Position numbers and translations under genes: made by a program. A stretch of DNA of 58,772 nucleotides, taken from Candidatus Aminicenantota bacterium. Its GTDB lineage: Bacteria > Acidobacteriota > Aminicenantia > Aminicenantales > UBA4085. This document shows, piece after piece, positions 16,912-24,531 of this stretch. The stretch is taken from NCBI GenBank assembly GCA_026393895.1, contig JAPKZG010000073.1, positions 1 to 58,772 on the forward strand, given 5' to 3'. Position 1 is the first letter of the stretch, and the number at the start of each line of letters is the position of its first letter. The notes beneath the pieces were generated by a model. It ran no database searches. It was given only the letters and a program-made list of their open reading frames with translations, and had not been told where the DNA came from.

Positions 16912-17703
16912 ATGAAGAATCGCCCGTCCCTCACGGTCGCCGCCTTGTTTTCGCTCGTCCCGGTCCTCGGGCTTCTCCTCCTCGCGACAGCGGCTCCGGC
17001 TTGTCGAAGCCGGACTTGGATCGTGCCGCTTGGGCCCGCCGAATCCTCCGGGTTCCGCGACTTCGCGGGATACAAAATCCAGGTCGGCGTGTTTTCGCTC
17101 GAAAACAACGCCGTCCGTCTGACCCTCTCCCTCCGGCAAAGGGGATTGAACGCGTTTTCCTTCTTTCATGAAACACGGGTCTTCAAGGTTCAGATCGGGC
17201 CCTACTCGACGCGGGAGGAGGCGGTCCGGGCGGCCGAAGACCTCGCCGGCCGGAATATCATCGCCGAGTATCTGATCATCCGTCCCTGGGCCGAAATCGT
17301 CCCCGGCCGGAAAAGCGGATCGGACGCCGCGCTCCGCGATCGCCTGGCCTCCACCGCCCTCGGGTACGTGGAATTTCCCTATGTCTGGGGGGGGGCATTG
17401 CCCGAGGAAGGCTTCGACTGCAGCGGCCTGGCGATGACCGTATACCGGATGAACGGAATTCCGCTTCCCCGCGCCCTCGCCGAACAGTATGAAAAGGGAA
17501 AACGCGTTCCCCCCGGCCGGATGAAAAAAGGGGACCTGGTCTTTTTTTCCATGGAGAAGACGGGCCGGGTTTCCCACGTCGGGATATTGATCGACGGGGA
17601 CCGGTTCATCCACGCGCCGGGACGGAATAAAACGATTCGCCCGGATTCCCTGTCGAACCCGTACTACCGGGACCGTATCCTGGGAGTCCGGTCCTACTTC
17701 TGA
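16912..17703 (+). CDS. SPOR-NlpC/P60 cell-wall hydrolase (lipoprotein)
   Basis: A signal sequence ends in a lipobox-like LLATAAPAC, so the protein is probably lipid-anchored. A SPOR domain (GYKIQVGVFSLENNAVRL, then VFKVQIGPYSTREEAVRAA) binds denuded septal glycan. The C-terminal NlpC/P60 domain has the catalytic triad: Cys in FDCSGL, His in VSHVGIL and a second His in RFIHAPG. It should act as a periplasmic gamma-D-glutamyl-diamino acid endopeptidase cutting peptidoglycan stems. Catalytic residues are intact. The order SPOR then NlpC/P60 suggests targeting to the division site. Confidence 0.88.
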   Translation: MKNRPSLTVAALFSLVPVLGLLLLATAAPACRSRTWIVPLGPAESSGFRDFAGYKIQVGVFSLENNAVRLTLSLRQRGLNAFSFFHETRVFKVQIGPYSTREEAVRAAEDLAGRNIIAEYLIIRPWAEIVPGRKSGSDAALRDRLASTALGYVEFPYVWGGALPEEGFDCSGLAMTVYRMNGIPLPRALAEQYEKGKRVPPGRMKKGDLVFFSMEKTGRVSHVGILIDGDRFIHAPGRNKTIRPDSLSNPYYRDRILGVRSYF

Positions 17704-17756
17704 CCGGATAACCGCGGTGCGTTCCGGGCGGCCGGCGTTCGACTGAAAAATTCTTC

Positions 17757-17786
17757 TTGACAACGGATTCGAGGTTGTGGCTAAAT
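17757..17786 (+). promoter_or_regulatory. Promoter of the leucine operon leader
   Basis: A perfect TTGACA (17757-17762) is followed by a 17- or 18-bp spacer and a weak GCTAAA/CTAAAT -10 box (17780-17786). Initiation near 17793 would give a leader RNA of about 265 nt before leuA, holding a small coding region and a hairpin terminator. Confidence 0.55.
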
Positions 17787-17848
17787 GGCCGAAATTCATC
17801 CGCCGGCCGGACGGCCGCGGACGAATAAAGACGAAAGGTAATCGAACT

Positions 17849-17959
17849 GTGAGAACGACAACGGATCATCGCGGGTCTGACCGCCGGACCGAACCGGCGC
17901 GCGCCGCCGTCCGTTTGCCGATTTCCGTCCTGCCTTTCGGCCTCATCCTTCTGTCCTAA
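17849..17959 (+). CDS. leuL: Leucine-operon leader peptide (36 codons)
   Basis: A short reading frame opens with GTG, with AAAGG about 9 bp upstream, and ends LPISVLPFGLILLS-stop. The last 14 codons include five Leu, two Ile and one Val, and the stop codon lies 3 nt before a strong terminator stem. This is the layout of a leader peptide that senses branched-chain aminoacyl-tRNA: ribosome stalling at Leu/Ile/Val codons would change RNA folding and allow read-through into leuA. An in-frame GTG at 17777 overlaps the promoter, so 17849 is preferred. The peptide itself is probably without function after synthesis. Confidence 0.72.
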   Translation: MRTTTDHRGSDRRTEPARAAVRLPISVLPFGLILLS

Positions 17960-17962
17960 TCC

Positions 17963-18014
17963 GGGCCCCTTTCCCGCCCGCGCTCGCGCCAGGAAAGGGG
18001 CCCGTTCATTTTCC
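17963..18014 (+). terminator. Attenuator terminator upstream of leuA
   Basis: A perfect 12-bp stem (17963-17974 with 17992-18003) encloses a 17-nt loop and is followed by GTTCATTTTCC. It sits between the leader peptide stop and the leuA ribosome binding site, so it must be bypassed for leuA expression. I did not confirm a competing antiterminator fold. Confidence 0.8.
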
Positions 18015-18058
18015 CCGCGTTTTTCCGATTCCAAGAACTCGCGTAAAGGAGGACTCCC

Positions 18059-19597
18059 ATGTCTGAAAACGTCATCATCTTCGACACCACGCTCCGGGAC
18101 GGCGAGCAATCGCCCGGGTGCAGCCTGACTCTTTCCGAAAAACGAGAAATCGCGGTCCGGCTCGAATCCCTTAAAGTGGACGTCATCGAAGCCGGTTTCG
18201 CCGTCGCTTCGCGCGGAGATTTCGAATCCATCCAGGCCGTCTCCGACCAGGTCACAGACTGCGTCGTCGCGTCCCTCGCCCGCGCCCTTCCCCGGGATAT
18301 CGACACGGCCTGGGAGTCGCTGCGCCGAGCCCGGCGGCCGCGCATCCACACGTTCATCGCAACGTCGGACATTCATCTCGTCCATAAATTGAAAAAATCC
18401 CGGGCCGAGGTTCTCGAGTCCGCCGGACGCGCCGTCCGGTACGCGAAAGCCCTCTGCGAGGACGTCGAGTTTTCGGCCGAGGACGCCACCCGGTCCGACC
18501 CGGACTTCCTCATTCAGGTGTTGGGAGAGGCGATCCGCTCCGGGGCGACGGTCGTCAACGTTCCCGACACGGTCGGCTATACCACTCCCCAGGAATACTT
18601 CGATCTCATTACCCGCCTGCGCGAACGCGTGCCCGGGATCGAGCGGGTCGCCCTGTCGGTCCATTGCCACAACGACCTCGGCCTGGCCGTCGCCAATACG
18701 CTGGCCGCGGTCCGGGCGGGCGCGACCCAAGTCGAAACCACGATCAACGGCATCGGGGAACGGGCCGGCAACGCCGCCCTCGAGGAGGTCGTGATGGCCC
18801 TCCGCACCCGCCGGGATTTCTTCGACCGGACCTGCCGGGTGGAAACCGCCCGGATCTTCCGGACATGTAAGCTTGTCAGCACGCTGATCGGACGCCCGAT
18901 CCCGGCCAACAAGGCGATTGTGGGGGCCAACGCCTTCGCCCACGAGTCCGGAATCCATCAGCACGGCGTCCTGGCGGATAAACGCACGTACGAGATTATG
19001 ACGCCCGAATCGATCGGCCTCGCCCAAAACACCCTCGTTTTGGGAAAACACTCCGGCCGCCACGCCTTTGACGCGCGCCTGGCCGAGATGGGATACGCGA
19101 TGCCGGAAGAGGAGCGGGTCCGGGCCTTCGAGCGTTTTAAGGATCTGGCGGACAGAAAGAAAAACGTCACGGCCCTCGACCTCGAGGCGCTTCTCAGCGA
19201 CACACGGCCGGACGCCGACTCCGGATACAAGCTCGAACGGTTCATCATCCACAACGGCAACACGATCCCGGCCACGGCCAACATCCGGCTGAGCCGCGCC
19301 GGGGAAGAATGGGAGGAAGCGGCCTCCGGGGACGGCCCGATGGACGCCGCGTTCAAAGCCATGGAAAAAATCATCGGCCTGTCCCTCGAACTCGAGGACT
19401 ACGCCGTTCATTCCGTGGGCGAAGGACGAGACGCCCAGGGGGAAGTCGTCATCAAGATCCGGGGAGGCGGGTATGCGGCGATGGGTCGCGGGTTGAGCAC
19501 CGACATCGTCGAGGCGGGCCTTCGGGCTTATCTCAACGCCGTCAACCGGATGCTGTCCGGGAAAAGCCTTTCGGAGGAATTCCGCGCGGCGTCGTGA
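18059..19597 (+). CDS. leuA: 2-isopropylmalate synthase
   Basis: It condenses acetyl-CoA with 2-oxoisovalerate, the first committed step of leucine synthesis in the cytoplasm. The DRE-TIM/HMGL domain shows DTTLRDGEQSPG at residues 9-20, the metal-binding HCHNDLGLA segment and the GIGERAGN motif. A C-terminal regulatory domain (NTIPATANIRL to about 500) indicates leucine feedback inhibition. Length (512) is normal. An excellent AAAGGAGG precedes the ATG. Expression is probably set by the leader peptide and attenuator directly upstream. The LeuB-like gene follows after 36 bp; leuC and leuD are not in the window. Confidence 0.95.
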   Translation: MSENVIIFDTTLRDGEQSPGCSLTLSEKREIAVRLESLKVDVIEAGFAVASRGDFESIQAVSDQVTDCVVASLARALPRDIDTAWESLRRARRPRIHTFIATSDIHLVHKLKKSRAEVLESAGRAVRYAKALCEDVEFSAEDATRSDPDFLIQVLGEAIRSGATVVNVPDTVGYTTPQEYFDLITRLRERVPGIERVALSVHCHNDLGLAVANTLAAVRAGATQVETTINGIGERAGNAALEEVVMALRTRRDFFDRTCRVETARIFRTCKLVSTLIGRPIPANKAIVGANAFAHESGIHQHGVLADKRTYEIMTPESIGLAQNTLVLGKHSGRHAFDARLAEMGYAMPEEERVRAFERFKDLADRKKNVTALDLEALLSDTRPDADSGYKLERFIIHNGNTIPATANIRLSRAGEEWEEAASGDGPMDAAFKAMEKIIGLSLELEDYAVHSVGEGRDAQGEVVIKIRGGGYAAMGRGLSTDIVEAGLRAYLNAVNRMLSGKSLSEEFRAAS

Positions 19598-19633
19598 TCG
19601 CCCGCCGGAACAGACAAACAGGAGGATACCCTC

Positions 19634-20710
19634 ATGCAAAAAACAATCGTCGTTTTGCCGGGTGACGGAATCGGGCCCGAAATCGCCGCTCAAGCCGAGC
19701 GGGTATTGAATCAAGTAGCCTCGGTCTTCCATCATGACTTCTCCTTCTCCGCCCACCTGATCGGAGGTCCGGCCATCGAGGCCGCGGGTTGTCCCCTGCC
19801 GGAGCCGACGCTTGAAGCGTGTCTTCAAAGCGATGCCGTGTTGCTGGGCGCAGTCGACGCCTCGGGAGACCGCTTCAAAGGGCCGACGAGCCCGGAATCG
19901 GGATTGCGCCGACTTCGCCGATCCCTGGGCCTGTTCGCCAACGTGAGGCCGGCCTCCCGGCGTTCATCCGCCCTGACGGCCTCGCCGTCCCGGGCGGGTT
20001 CCGCAACCGGCCCAATGGACCTGATCGTCGTCCGCGAGATGTTCAGCGGCGTTCCCGTCGACCGCCACGGATCTCCGCGGAAAGACACGAGCCGGGAATC
20101 GTTCGATGCCGGGATCCTCAAGTCGGCGGACGTCCGCCGGATCGCGCGCCTGGCCTTCCGGCTGGCTCAATCGCGCCGACGGAGCGTCGTGAGCGTCCAC
20201 CCGGCTGATTCCCCGGAAAGTTCCAAAATCTGGCGGGAGGCGATGACCGAAACGGCGGCGGAACATCCCGAAGTTGAGCTTCGGCACCTCGTCGTGGAGG
20301 AGGCGGCTTTGCGGATCGTCCACGACCCCGGCGATTTCGACGTCATCGTCGCCCCGAACCGGTGCGCCGACATCCTCTCGGAAATGGCCGGCATGGCCGC
20401 AGGTTCGCCCGGCCTTTGTCCCTCGGCTACCCTGGGGGAGGGATCCCGCGGCCTCTACGAACCCAGCCAACGGTCCAATCCCGACCTGGCCGGCCGGGAT
20501 GCCGCGAATCCCATTCCCGCGATTTTATCCGCGGCCATGATGCTCCGGTATTCGTTCGCCCTCGAAAACGAATCGGAGGCCGTAGAACGGGCCGTGACGG
20601 CGATCCGGGCGAGCAATTACCGGACCGAGGACGTCATGAGTGAAGGCCGGACGCGGATCGGAACGGACGGCCTGGGCCGGTTGATCGCCGAAGCCGTCGG
20701 CGGGGCTTGA
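19634..20710 (+). CDS. LeuB-like decarboxylating dehydrogenase homologue with altered active site
   Basis: The whole length (358) aligns by eye with 3-isopropylmalate dehydrogenase: PGDGIGPEI, SDAVLLGAV, LGLFANVRP, VVRE, ADILSE and AANPIPAILSAAMMLRYS are recognisable. However the catalytic Tyr of the GGIYFG motif is replaced (SGVPVD), the catalytic Lys of SVDKAN is replaced (SVHPAD), the catalytic Asp of the VDAMA region is Glu, and the NAD-site EPVHGSAPD reads EPSQRSNPD. The substrate arginines remain. It may therefore be inactive as a dehydrogenase, a regulator of leuA, or an enzyme with changed chemistry. A GGAGG site precedes the ATG and it shares the leuA transcript. An active LeuB, if any, must be elsewhere. 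Confidence 0.8.
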   Translation: MQKTIVVLPGDGIGPEIAAQAERVLNQVASVFHHDFSFSAHLIGGPAIEAAGCPLPEPTLEACLQSDAVLLGAVDASGDRFKGPTSPESGLRRLRRSLGLFANVRPASRRSSALTASPSRAGSATGPMDLIVVREMFSGVPVDRHGSPRKDTSRESFDAGILKSADVRRIARLAFRLAQSRRRSVVSVHPADSPESSKIWREAMTETAAEHPEVELRHLVVEEAALRIVHDPGDFDVIVAPNRCADILSEMAGMAAGSPGLCPSATLGEGSRGLYEPSQRSNPDLAGRDAANPIPAILSAAMMLRYSFALENESEAVERAVTAIRASNYRTEDVMSEGRTRIGTDGLGRLIAEAVGGA

Positions 20711-20867
20711 CGGCGTCGGACTTCCTCCGGAGGTCAAGATCGGCGAATCGGAATCGATGGGGCTCCAGGTCGTGGAGATCCTCGCGGGCCGGCTCGACGG
20801 CCGCATCGAACTCGGACCTCCGCCCGGGACGGAGTTCCGGATCACCTTCCGCGCGCCGGCCGCCTGA
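20709..20867 (+). pseudogene. 3' fragment of a sensor histidine kinase (HATPase end)
   Basis: Reading the frame that begins at the leuB-like stop gives DGVGLPPEVKIGESESMG, then LQVVEILAGRLDGRIEL, then PGTEFRITF before a stop at 20865-20867. This matches the end of HisKA_2-type kinase ATPase domains (DNGVGLP, then SLGLQLV, then GTEFKI). No start codon or upstream kinase domain exists, so it is a remnant of 52 residues whose 5' part was deleted or replaced by the leucine genes. Confidence 0.6.
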
Positions 20868-20997
20868 CCCCCCCTCAGGATTTCTTTTCGCCGTTCCGAA
20901 CCTCAAGCTCGAACCGCCCGTTCGGCCGGGCGCAGGGGAAAAGACATCCTGGTGAACGGACGCCGCCGCCGAAGCGGAGATGATGGAGAGAAGGGAA

Positions 20998-21073
20998 TGG
21001 TGGACGTTGGGGGATTCGAACCCCCGGCCTCAGCGATGCGAACGCTGCGCTCTCCCAGCTGAGCTAAACGCCC
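20998..21073 (-). tRNA. tRNA-Ala (anticodon CGC)
   Basis: The minus strand folds into a full cloverleaf: acceptor GGGCGTT/AACGTCC, D arm, anticodon stem CAGCG/CGCTG with loop TTCGCAT (anticodon CGC), and T arm GGGGGTTCGAATCCCCC. The acceptor has the G3:U70 pair that identifies alanine tRNAs, and the CCA end is encoded. It reads GCG codons. Confidence 0.97.
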
Positions 21074-21203
21074 ACGATAAACGGAAGAAGAGCGGATATC
21101 CTAGCATGTTTCCTCGAATTTTGCCACCGGCCGTCCGGGCCCGGAATGCGCCCGAACGAGGGCTCCGAACCGGTCTCCTCGATATTCCGAATTCCGCATG
21201 AAT

Positions 21204-21232
21204 TTGCATATCGGAAAGGTTTTCGGTATGAA
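21204..21232 (+). promoter_or_regulatory. Possible promoter for the 21262 small ORF
   Basis: TTGCAT (21204-21209), a 17-bp spacer and TATGAA (21227-21232), about 30 bp before the ATG. The boxes match consensus only partly. Confidence 0.35.
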
Positions 21233-21261
21233 TATTTCAGCATCCCGGACGGGAGGATCCC

Positions 21262-21537
21262 ATGAAAAACGCATCTCGTTTTGCGACGGCGGCGGAAGAA
21301 AAGAGCGACGCCGCGCTGATCGAGGCACTCTTCAGCCCTTGGGGCGAACAAGGACGGACATTTTTCACCCTGGCTTGGAATCGGGTGAATTCGACCCTGG
21401 ATTCGGCGGACCATCAGGCCTTGACGTTGAACGTTAATCACATGATCCGGAGAAACCCCAAATGGATCGCCGAATACACCCATGATTTTGAACGCGACGA
21501 CCACCGTTGGCTGACGGGGATCGTGACGGCTTTTTAA
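21262..21537 (+). CDS. Small protein of unknown function (91 residues)
   Basis: The reading frame has a good GGGAGG 5 bp before its ATG and a weak promoter upstream, which supports real or recently real expression. The sequence is polar with conserved-looking aromatic positions (RTFFTLAWNRVN, DDHRWLTGI) and no signal peptide or membrane helix. I do not recognise the family. Its 3' end overlaps, in another frame, the start of the glutamate-racemase-like fragment, so it might be the N-terminal part of a broken fusion gene. Alternatively it is a complete small gene next to a remnant. Confidence 0.45.
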   Translation: MKNASRFATAAEEKSDAALIEALFSPWGEQGRTFFTLAWNRVNSTLDSADHQALTLNVNHMIRRNPKWIAEYTHDFERDDHRWLTGIVTAF

Positions 21538-21896
21538 CCATTCCGCGCGGAAAAGACCTTCGGGTGAAAACCGATCCTGTCTTCGGCATCGTCGACACGG
21601 GAATGGAAATGATGACCGAAGCGCTGGCCGGAAATCCCAAAGCGGCGGGCATTCTCTTCGGCACACAGACGACGATCTCGGCGGGCGAATACCGGCGGAA
21701 ACTCGTCGCGGCCGGGATCACGGACGCCCGCTTGATATCCCAGCCCTGCCCGGATCTCGTCGGCCTCATCGAGACCGATTGGCGGGGGGAGGAAACGGCG
21801 CGCCTGATCGACACGTATGTCGGCGAAGCCGCGGCCGCGTTGAAAGGCTACGACCTCCGGCCCGGCCTGTTCGAGTGGAAATCGTCGGTAAAATAG
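21507..21896 (+). pseudogene. Glutamate/aspartate racemase fragment
   Basis: From about 21576 the translation PVFGIVDTGMEM, then GILFGTQTTISAGEYRRKL, then ISQPCPDLVGLIE resembles the central part of glutamate racemase, including its second catalytic cysteine (QPCP). The first part of the enzyme, with the catalytic Asp and first Cys, is missing, and so is the C-terminal GCTHYP segment. The fragment ends 12 bp before the MFS gene. It is best read as an eroded gene, possibly frameshifted relative to the preceding small ORF, though a short diverged functional protein cannot be excluded. Confidence 0.5.
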
Positions 21897-21908
21897 GCCG
21901 GAAAAACC

Positions 21909-23138
21909 ATGTGGAAGCGGATGATCGGGCTCTACAAGGACGCTTACAGCGGGCTACCGCGCCAGGCCTGGATTCTGGCTCTGGCCGAATTCATCAACCG
22001 CTGCGGGTTCATGGTCCTCGTTTTTTTGAACATCTATTTGACCAAGCACCTGGGATTCTCGCTTATTCAAGCCGGGCAGATCTTGAGCGCCTACGGGCTC
22101 GGGTCGATCTTCGGCGGATACCTGGGCGGTCACTTCTGCGACCGCCTCGGGGTCCGGAACGTCCAGTTGGGAAGTTTGATTTTGTCCGGCACGCTTCTGA
22201 TCGGAGCGGGATACGCTTCGACCTTCGGGTCCATCCTCATCCTCCTGTTCCTCTATGGAATCGTTTCCGCGGCGATCTTCCCGGCCAACGACACGGCCAT
22301 GACCCGGATATGTTCCGGAAACATGTTGACGAAAGGATTCGCCCTTCGGCGGCTTTCGGCGAACCTGGGAATCACCTTCGGCCCCGTCATCGGGGGATTT
22401 TTAATCCTGCTCGATTACCGCTGGCTCTTCTGGGCGGACGGGCTGACGACCCTGGCTTCGGCCGTCGTGATCGCCGCCTTGATGAAGTCGATCCCGGCCG
22501 GCGCCGGAACCGGCCCCGGCGGCGGATCCCGGCCGGCCAGATCGCCCTGGCGCGATCGGCCGTTTCTCGCCTTTATGGGGCTTCTGTTTATCCTGATGGT
22601 CGTTTTTTCCCAGTTGTTCTCGACATTCAATCTTTACTTGAATTCGGCCTACGGATTGGCGGAAAACAGGATCGGTCCGCTCTGGGCCGTAAACACGGTC
22701 CTGATCGTCCTCATCGAAATGGTCCTCATCCACGCGCTGCGGAACAGGTCCGAAGTCAAGATCGTCGCCCTCGGCGGGGCGCTGATCGCGATCGGATTTG
22801 CCCTTCTTCCGTTCGGCCGGGGATTCGGTTACGCCGCGTTCACGGTCATCGTCTGGACCATGGGCGAAATTTTATCCATGCCGTTCACGGCCACGATCAC
22901 GGCCGCCCGGGCCGGGAACGCCGTGGGCCGATACATGGGAGTATACAGCCTGATGTTTTCGTCGGCGATGTTCGTCGCGCCGTACGTGGGCAATTGGCTT
23001 TACGCGAAAATCGGGGGCGACGCCCTCTGGCCGCTGGCGGGTGGGGTCGGTATCCTGGCCGCCGCCGGAATCTGGATGATGCGCGGGACCCTGGGAGGGA
23101 CGAAACGTCCGCACGGGAATCCGGTGCCTATTCAATGA
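21909..23138 (+). CDS. Major facilitator superfamily transporter
   Basis: A 409-residue inner-membrane protein with about 12 hydrophobic helices and a cytoplasmic loop near residue 200 (GAGTGPGGGSRPARS) between the two halves, the usual MFS plan. The loop between helices 2 and 3 reads GGHFCDRLGVRNV, a form of the family GxxxDRxGRR motif. Substrate is not predictable; drug or sugar efflux are both possible. The last codons and stop lie in a 29-bp sequence repeated at the end of purM, so the C-terminus (NPVPIQ) may have been replaced by that duplication. Confidence 0.85.
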   Translation: MWKRMIGLYKDAYSGLPRQAWILALAEFINRCGFMVLVFLNIYLTKHLGFSLIQAGQILSAYGLGSIFGGYLGGHFCDRLGVRNVQLGSLILSGTLLIGAGYASTFGSILILLFLYGIVSAAIFPANDTAMTRICSGNMLTKGFALRRLSANLGITFGPVIGGFLILLDYRWLFWADGLTTLASAVVIAALMKSIPAGAGTGPGGGSRPARSPWRDRPFLAFMGLLFILMVVFSQLFSTFNLYLNSAYGLAENRIGPLWAVNTVLIVLIEMVLIHALRNRSEVKIVALGGALIAIGFALLPFGRGFGYAAFTVIVWTMGEILSMPFTATITAARAGNAVGRYMGVYSLMFSSAMFVAPYVGNWLYAKIGGDALWPLAGGVGILAAAGIWMMRGTLGGTKRPHGNPVPIQ

Positions 23139-23156
23139 CAACTTCGTGGGGTCCCC
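23128..23156 (+). repeat. 29-bp direct repeat, copy 1 (duplicate of the purM 3' end)
   Basis: This is identical to 23292-23320, which encodes the last residues and stop of purM on the other strand. Weaker similarity continues about 15 bp further (NGNCANGTTCG). Here it lies across the MFS stop codon. Confidence 0.9.
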
Positions 23157-23173
23157 TGTCATGTTCGAACCAC

Positions 23174-23211
23174 GGCTCTCCCGATTACCGACGGTGCGGC
23201 ATTGGAGAGCC
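23174..23211. repeat. Short inverted repeat in the MFS-purM gap
   Basis: GGCTCTCC (23174-23181) is the reverse complement of GGAGAGCC (23204-23211) across 22 nt. It may act as a two-way terminator for the convergent MFS and purM genes, but no T-run follows. The rest of 23157-23291 shows nothing coding. Confidence 0.4.
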
Positions 23212-23291
23212 ATGTTAACACCGTGACCGGGCGCGCTGATTTAATGGCAATTTGACGGCGCCGGGCCGTTTCTCACCGTGATCGGGGGCTT

Positions 23292-23320
23292 CTATTCAAT
23301 GACAACTTCGTGGGGTCCCC
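23292..23320 (-). repeat. 29-bp direct repeat, copy 2 (inside purM)
   Basis: This is the second copy of the repeat at 23128-23156. Here it is part of a functional gene, encoding GGPHEVVIE and the stop of purM, so it is presumably the source. Confidence 0.9.
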
Positions 23321-24293
23321 CGACAAGTTCGCCGAGCACCCAGGCTTTTTGGCCCAAGGCGGCGAGCACCCGGATCATCCGGGCCGCGTCGGCGGCCCCG
23401 ACGACGGCGATCATTCCAATCCCCATATTCAGGGTCCGGAACATCTCTCCGTTTTCCACGCCGCCCCGCTCCTGAATGGTCTTGAATATCTTCGGAATCG
23501 GCCAGGACCCCTTGCGGATCCGAATGCCGTATTTGTCGGGGATCACCCGGGGGATGTTTTCATAAAATCCACCTCCGGTGATATGGGCCATCGCCTTGAT
23601 TTCAACCCTGGCCATGGCCGCAAGCAACGTCCGAGTGTAAATCCGGGTCGGACGGAGAAGCGTCCGGCCGACGGGGCCCCGCAATTCCTTCACCGTGAAC
23701 ACGCCGCGGGCGAGCGTGTATCCGTTCGAATGGAGGCCGCTGGAGGCAAGCCCGATGACCGCGTCGCCACGGCGGCATTTCCGGCCGTCGACGAGCTTGG
23801 ATTTATCGACGAGACCGACGCAAAAACCGGCCAGGTCCCATTGGTCCTTTCCGTAAAGGCCGGGGAGTTCGGCCGTTTCGCCGCCGAGCAGAGCGCACCC
23901 CGCCTCCCGGCATCCCCGGACGATCCCCTTCATGACCCGGGCCAGCATCGGCGGCTTGACCTTGCCGCAGGCGATGTAGTCGAGAAAAAAGAGCGGTTCC
24001 GCCCCGGTCACGACCACGTCGTCCACGTTCATGGCCACGAGGTCGATTCCGACGGTCTCGAAACGGCCGAGGAGGTCGGCGATCATGAGTTTTGTCCCGA
24101 CACCGTCCGTGGATGAGACGAGCAACGGTTCCCTCATGCCCTTCAGCCGGGGGAGAAACAGCCCGCTGAAGCCGCCGATCCCGCCTAACACTTCGGGCCG
24201 GGAAGTCGAACGGACGAGCGGCTTGATCCGGCGCAGAAAATCGTCGGCCGCGTCGATGTTCACGCCGGCCCGTCGATACGTTAGGAGACTCAT
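23292..24293 (-). CDS. purM: Phosphoribosylformylglycinamidine cyclo-ligase (AIR synthetase)
   Basis: It closes the imidazole ring in purine synthesis, turning FGAM to AIR with ATP. Family features are clear: GGFSGLF, the SSTDGVGTKLMIA motif near the N-terminus, VMNVDDV-like NVDDVVVTGAEPLFFLDYIA, GGETAELPG and ITGGGFYENIPR. Length (333 from ATG 24293) is standard. The ATG has no ribosome binding site and lies 7 bases after TATAAA of a strong promoter, so the mRNA is probably leaderless. An upstream in-frame TTG at 24329 lies within the -35 box and is rejected. Confidence 0.95.
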   Translation of the reverse strand: MSLLTYRRAGVNIDAADDFLRRIKPLVRSTSRPEVLGGIGGFSGLFLPRLKGMREPLLVSSTDGVGTKLMIADLLGRFETVGIDLVAMNVDDVVVTGAEPLFFLDYIACGKVKPPMLARVMKGIVRGCREAGCALLGGETAELPGLYGKDQWDLAGFCVGLVDKSKLVDGRKCRRGDAVIGLASSGLHSNGYTLARGVFTVKELRGPVGRTLLRPTRIYTRTLLAAMARVEIKAMAHITGGGFYENIPRVIPDKYGIRIRKGSWPIPKIFKTIQERGGVENGEMFRTLNMGIGMIAVVGAADAARMIRVLAALGQKAWVLGELVGGPHEVVIE

Positions 24294-24300
24294 GGGGTCG

Positions 24301-24329
24301 TTTATACCATGCCCCCGAAAACAGGTCAA
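24301..24329 (-). promoter_or_regulatory. purM promoter, leaderless arrangement
   Basis: On the minus strand, TTGACC (24324-24329), a 17-bp spacer and TATAAA (24301-24306), then 7 bases to the ATG at 24293, the normal distance from a -10 box to the first transcribed base. Confidence 0.78.
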
Positions 24330-24448
24330 TCAAACGAACGCGTCCGCCGGATTGGTGATGGCTGCCCCCTGGATCCCGGGTCGGGGGACACTAGCCCAAC
24401 CCTGATGATCTCCGTCAAGCGGACGCTCCGGGGCGCGGCCCGCGGTTC

Positions 24449-24476
24449 TTGACGCGGCCGGCGGTCGGTCTATAGA
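24449..24476 (+). promoter_or_regulatory. Promoter of the YvcK/CofD-like gene
   Basis: TTGACG (24449-24454), a 16-bp spacer and TATAGA (24471-24476). Initiation near 24483 leaves a leader of about 50 nt with a GAGG ribosome binding site, so this one is not leaderless. Confidence 0.6.
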
Positions 24477-24531
24477 ATGTCTTTGAATCCCGCCCGGCAC
24501 CGCCCGAGGGTCCGGGACGCCCGAGGAATTC

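Noticed and set aside
17777-17848. Longer leader peptide starting at GTG 17777
   Set aside because: It falls within the promoter, before the expected transcription start.
17606-19828. Long open frame (740 codons) antisense to the leucine genes
   Set aside because: It runs opposite leuA and leuB-like and reads as a GC-rich shadow without family motifs.
21779-23218. Open frame overlapping the MFS gene in another frame
   Set aside because: Arginine-rich shadow translation; the MFS frame has clear membrane helices and family motifs.
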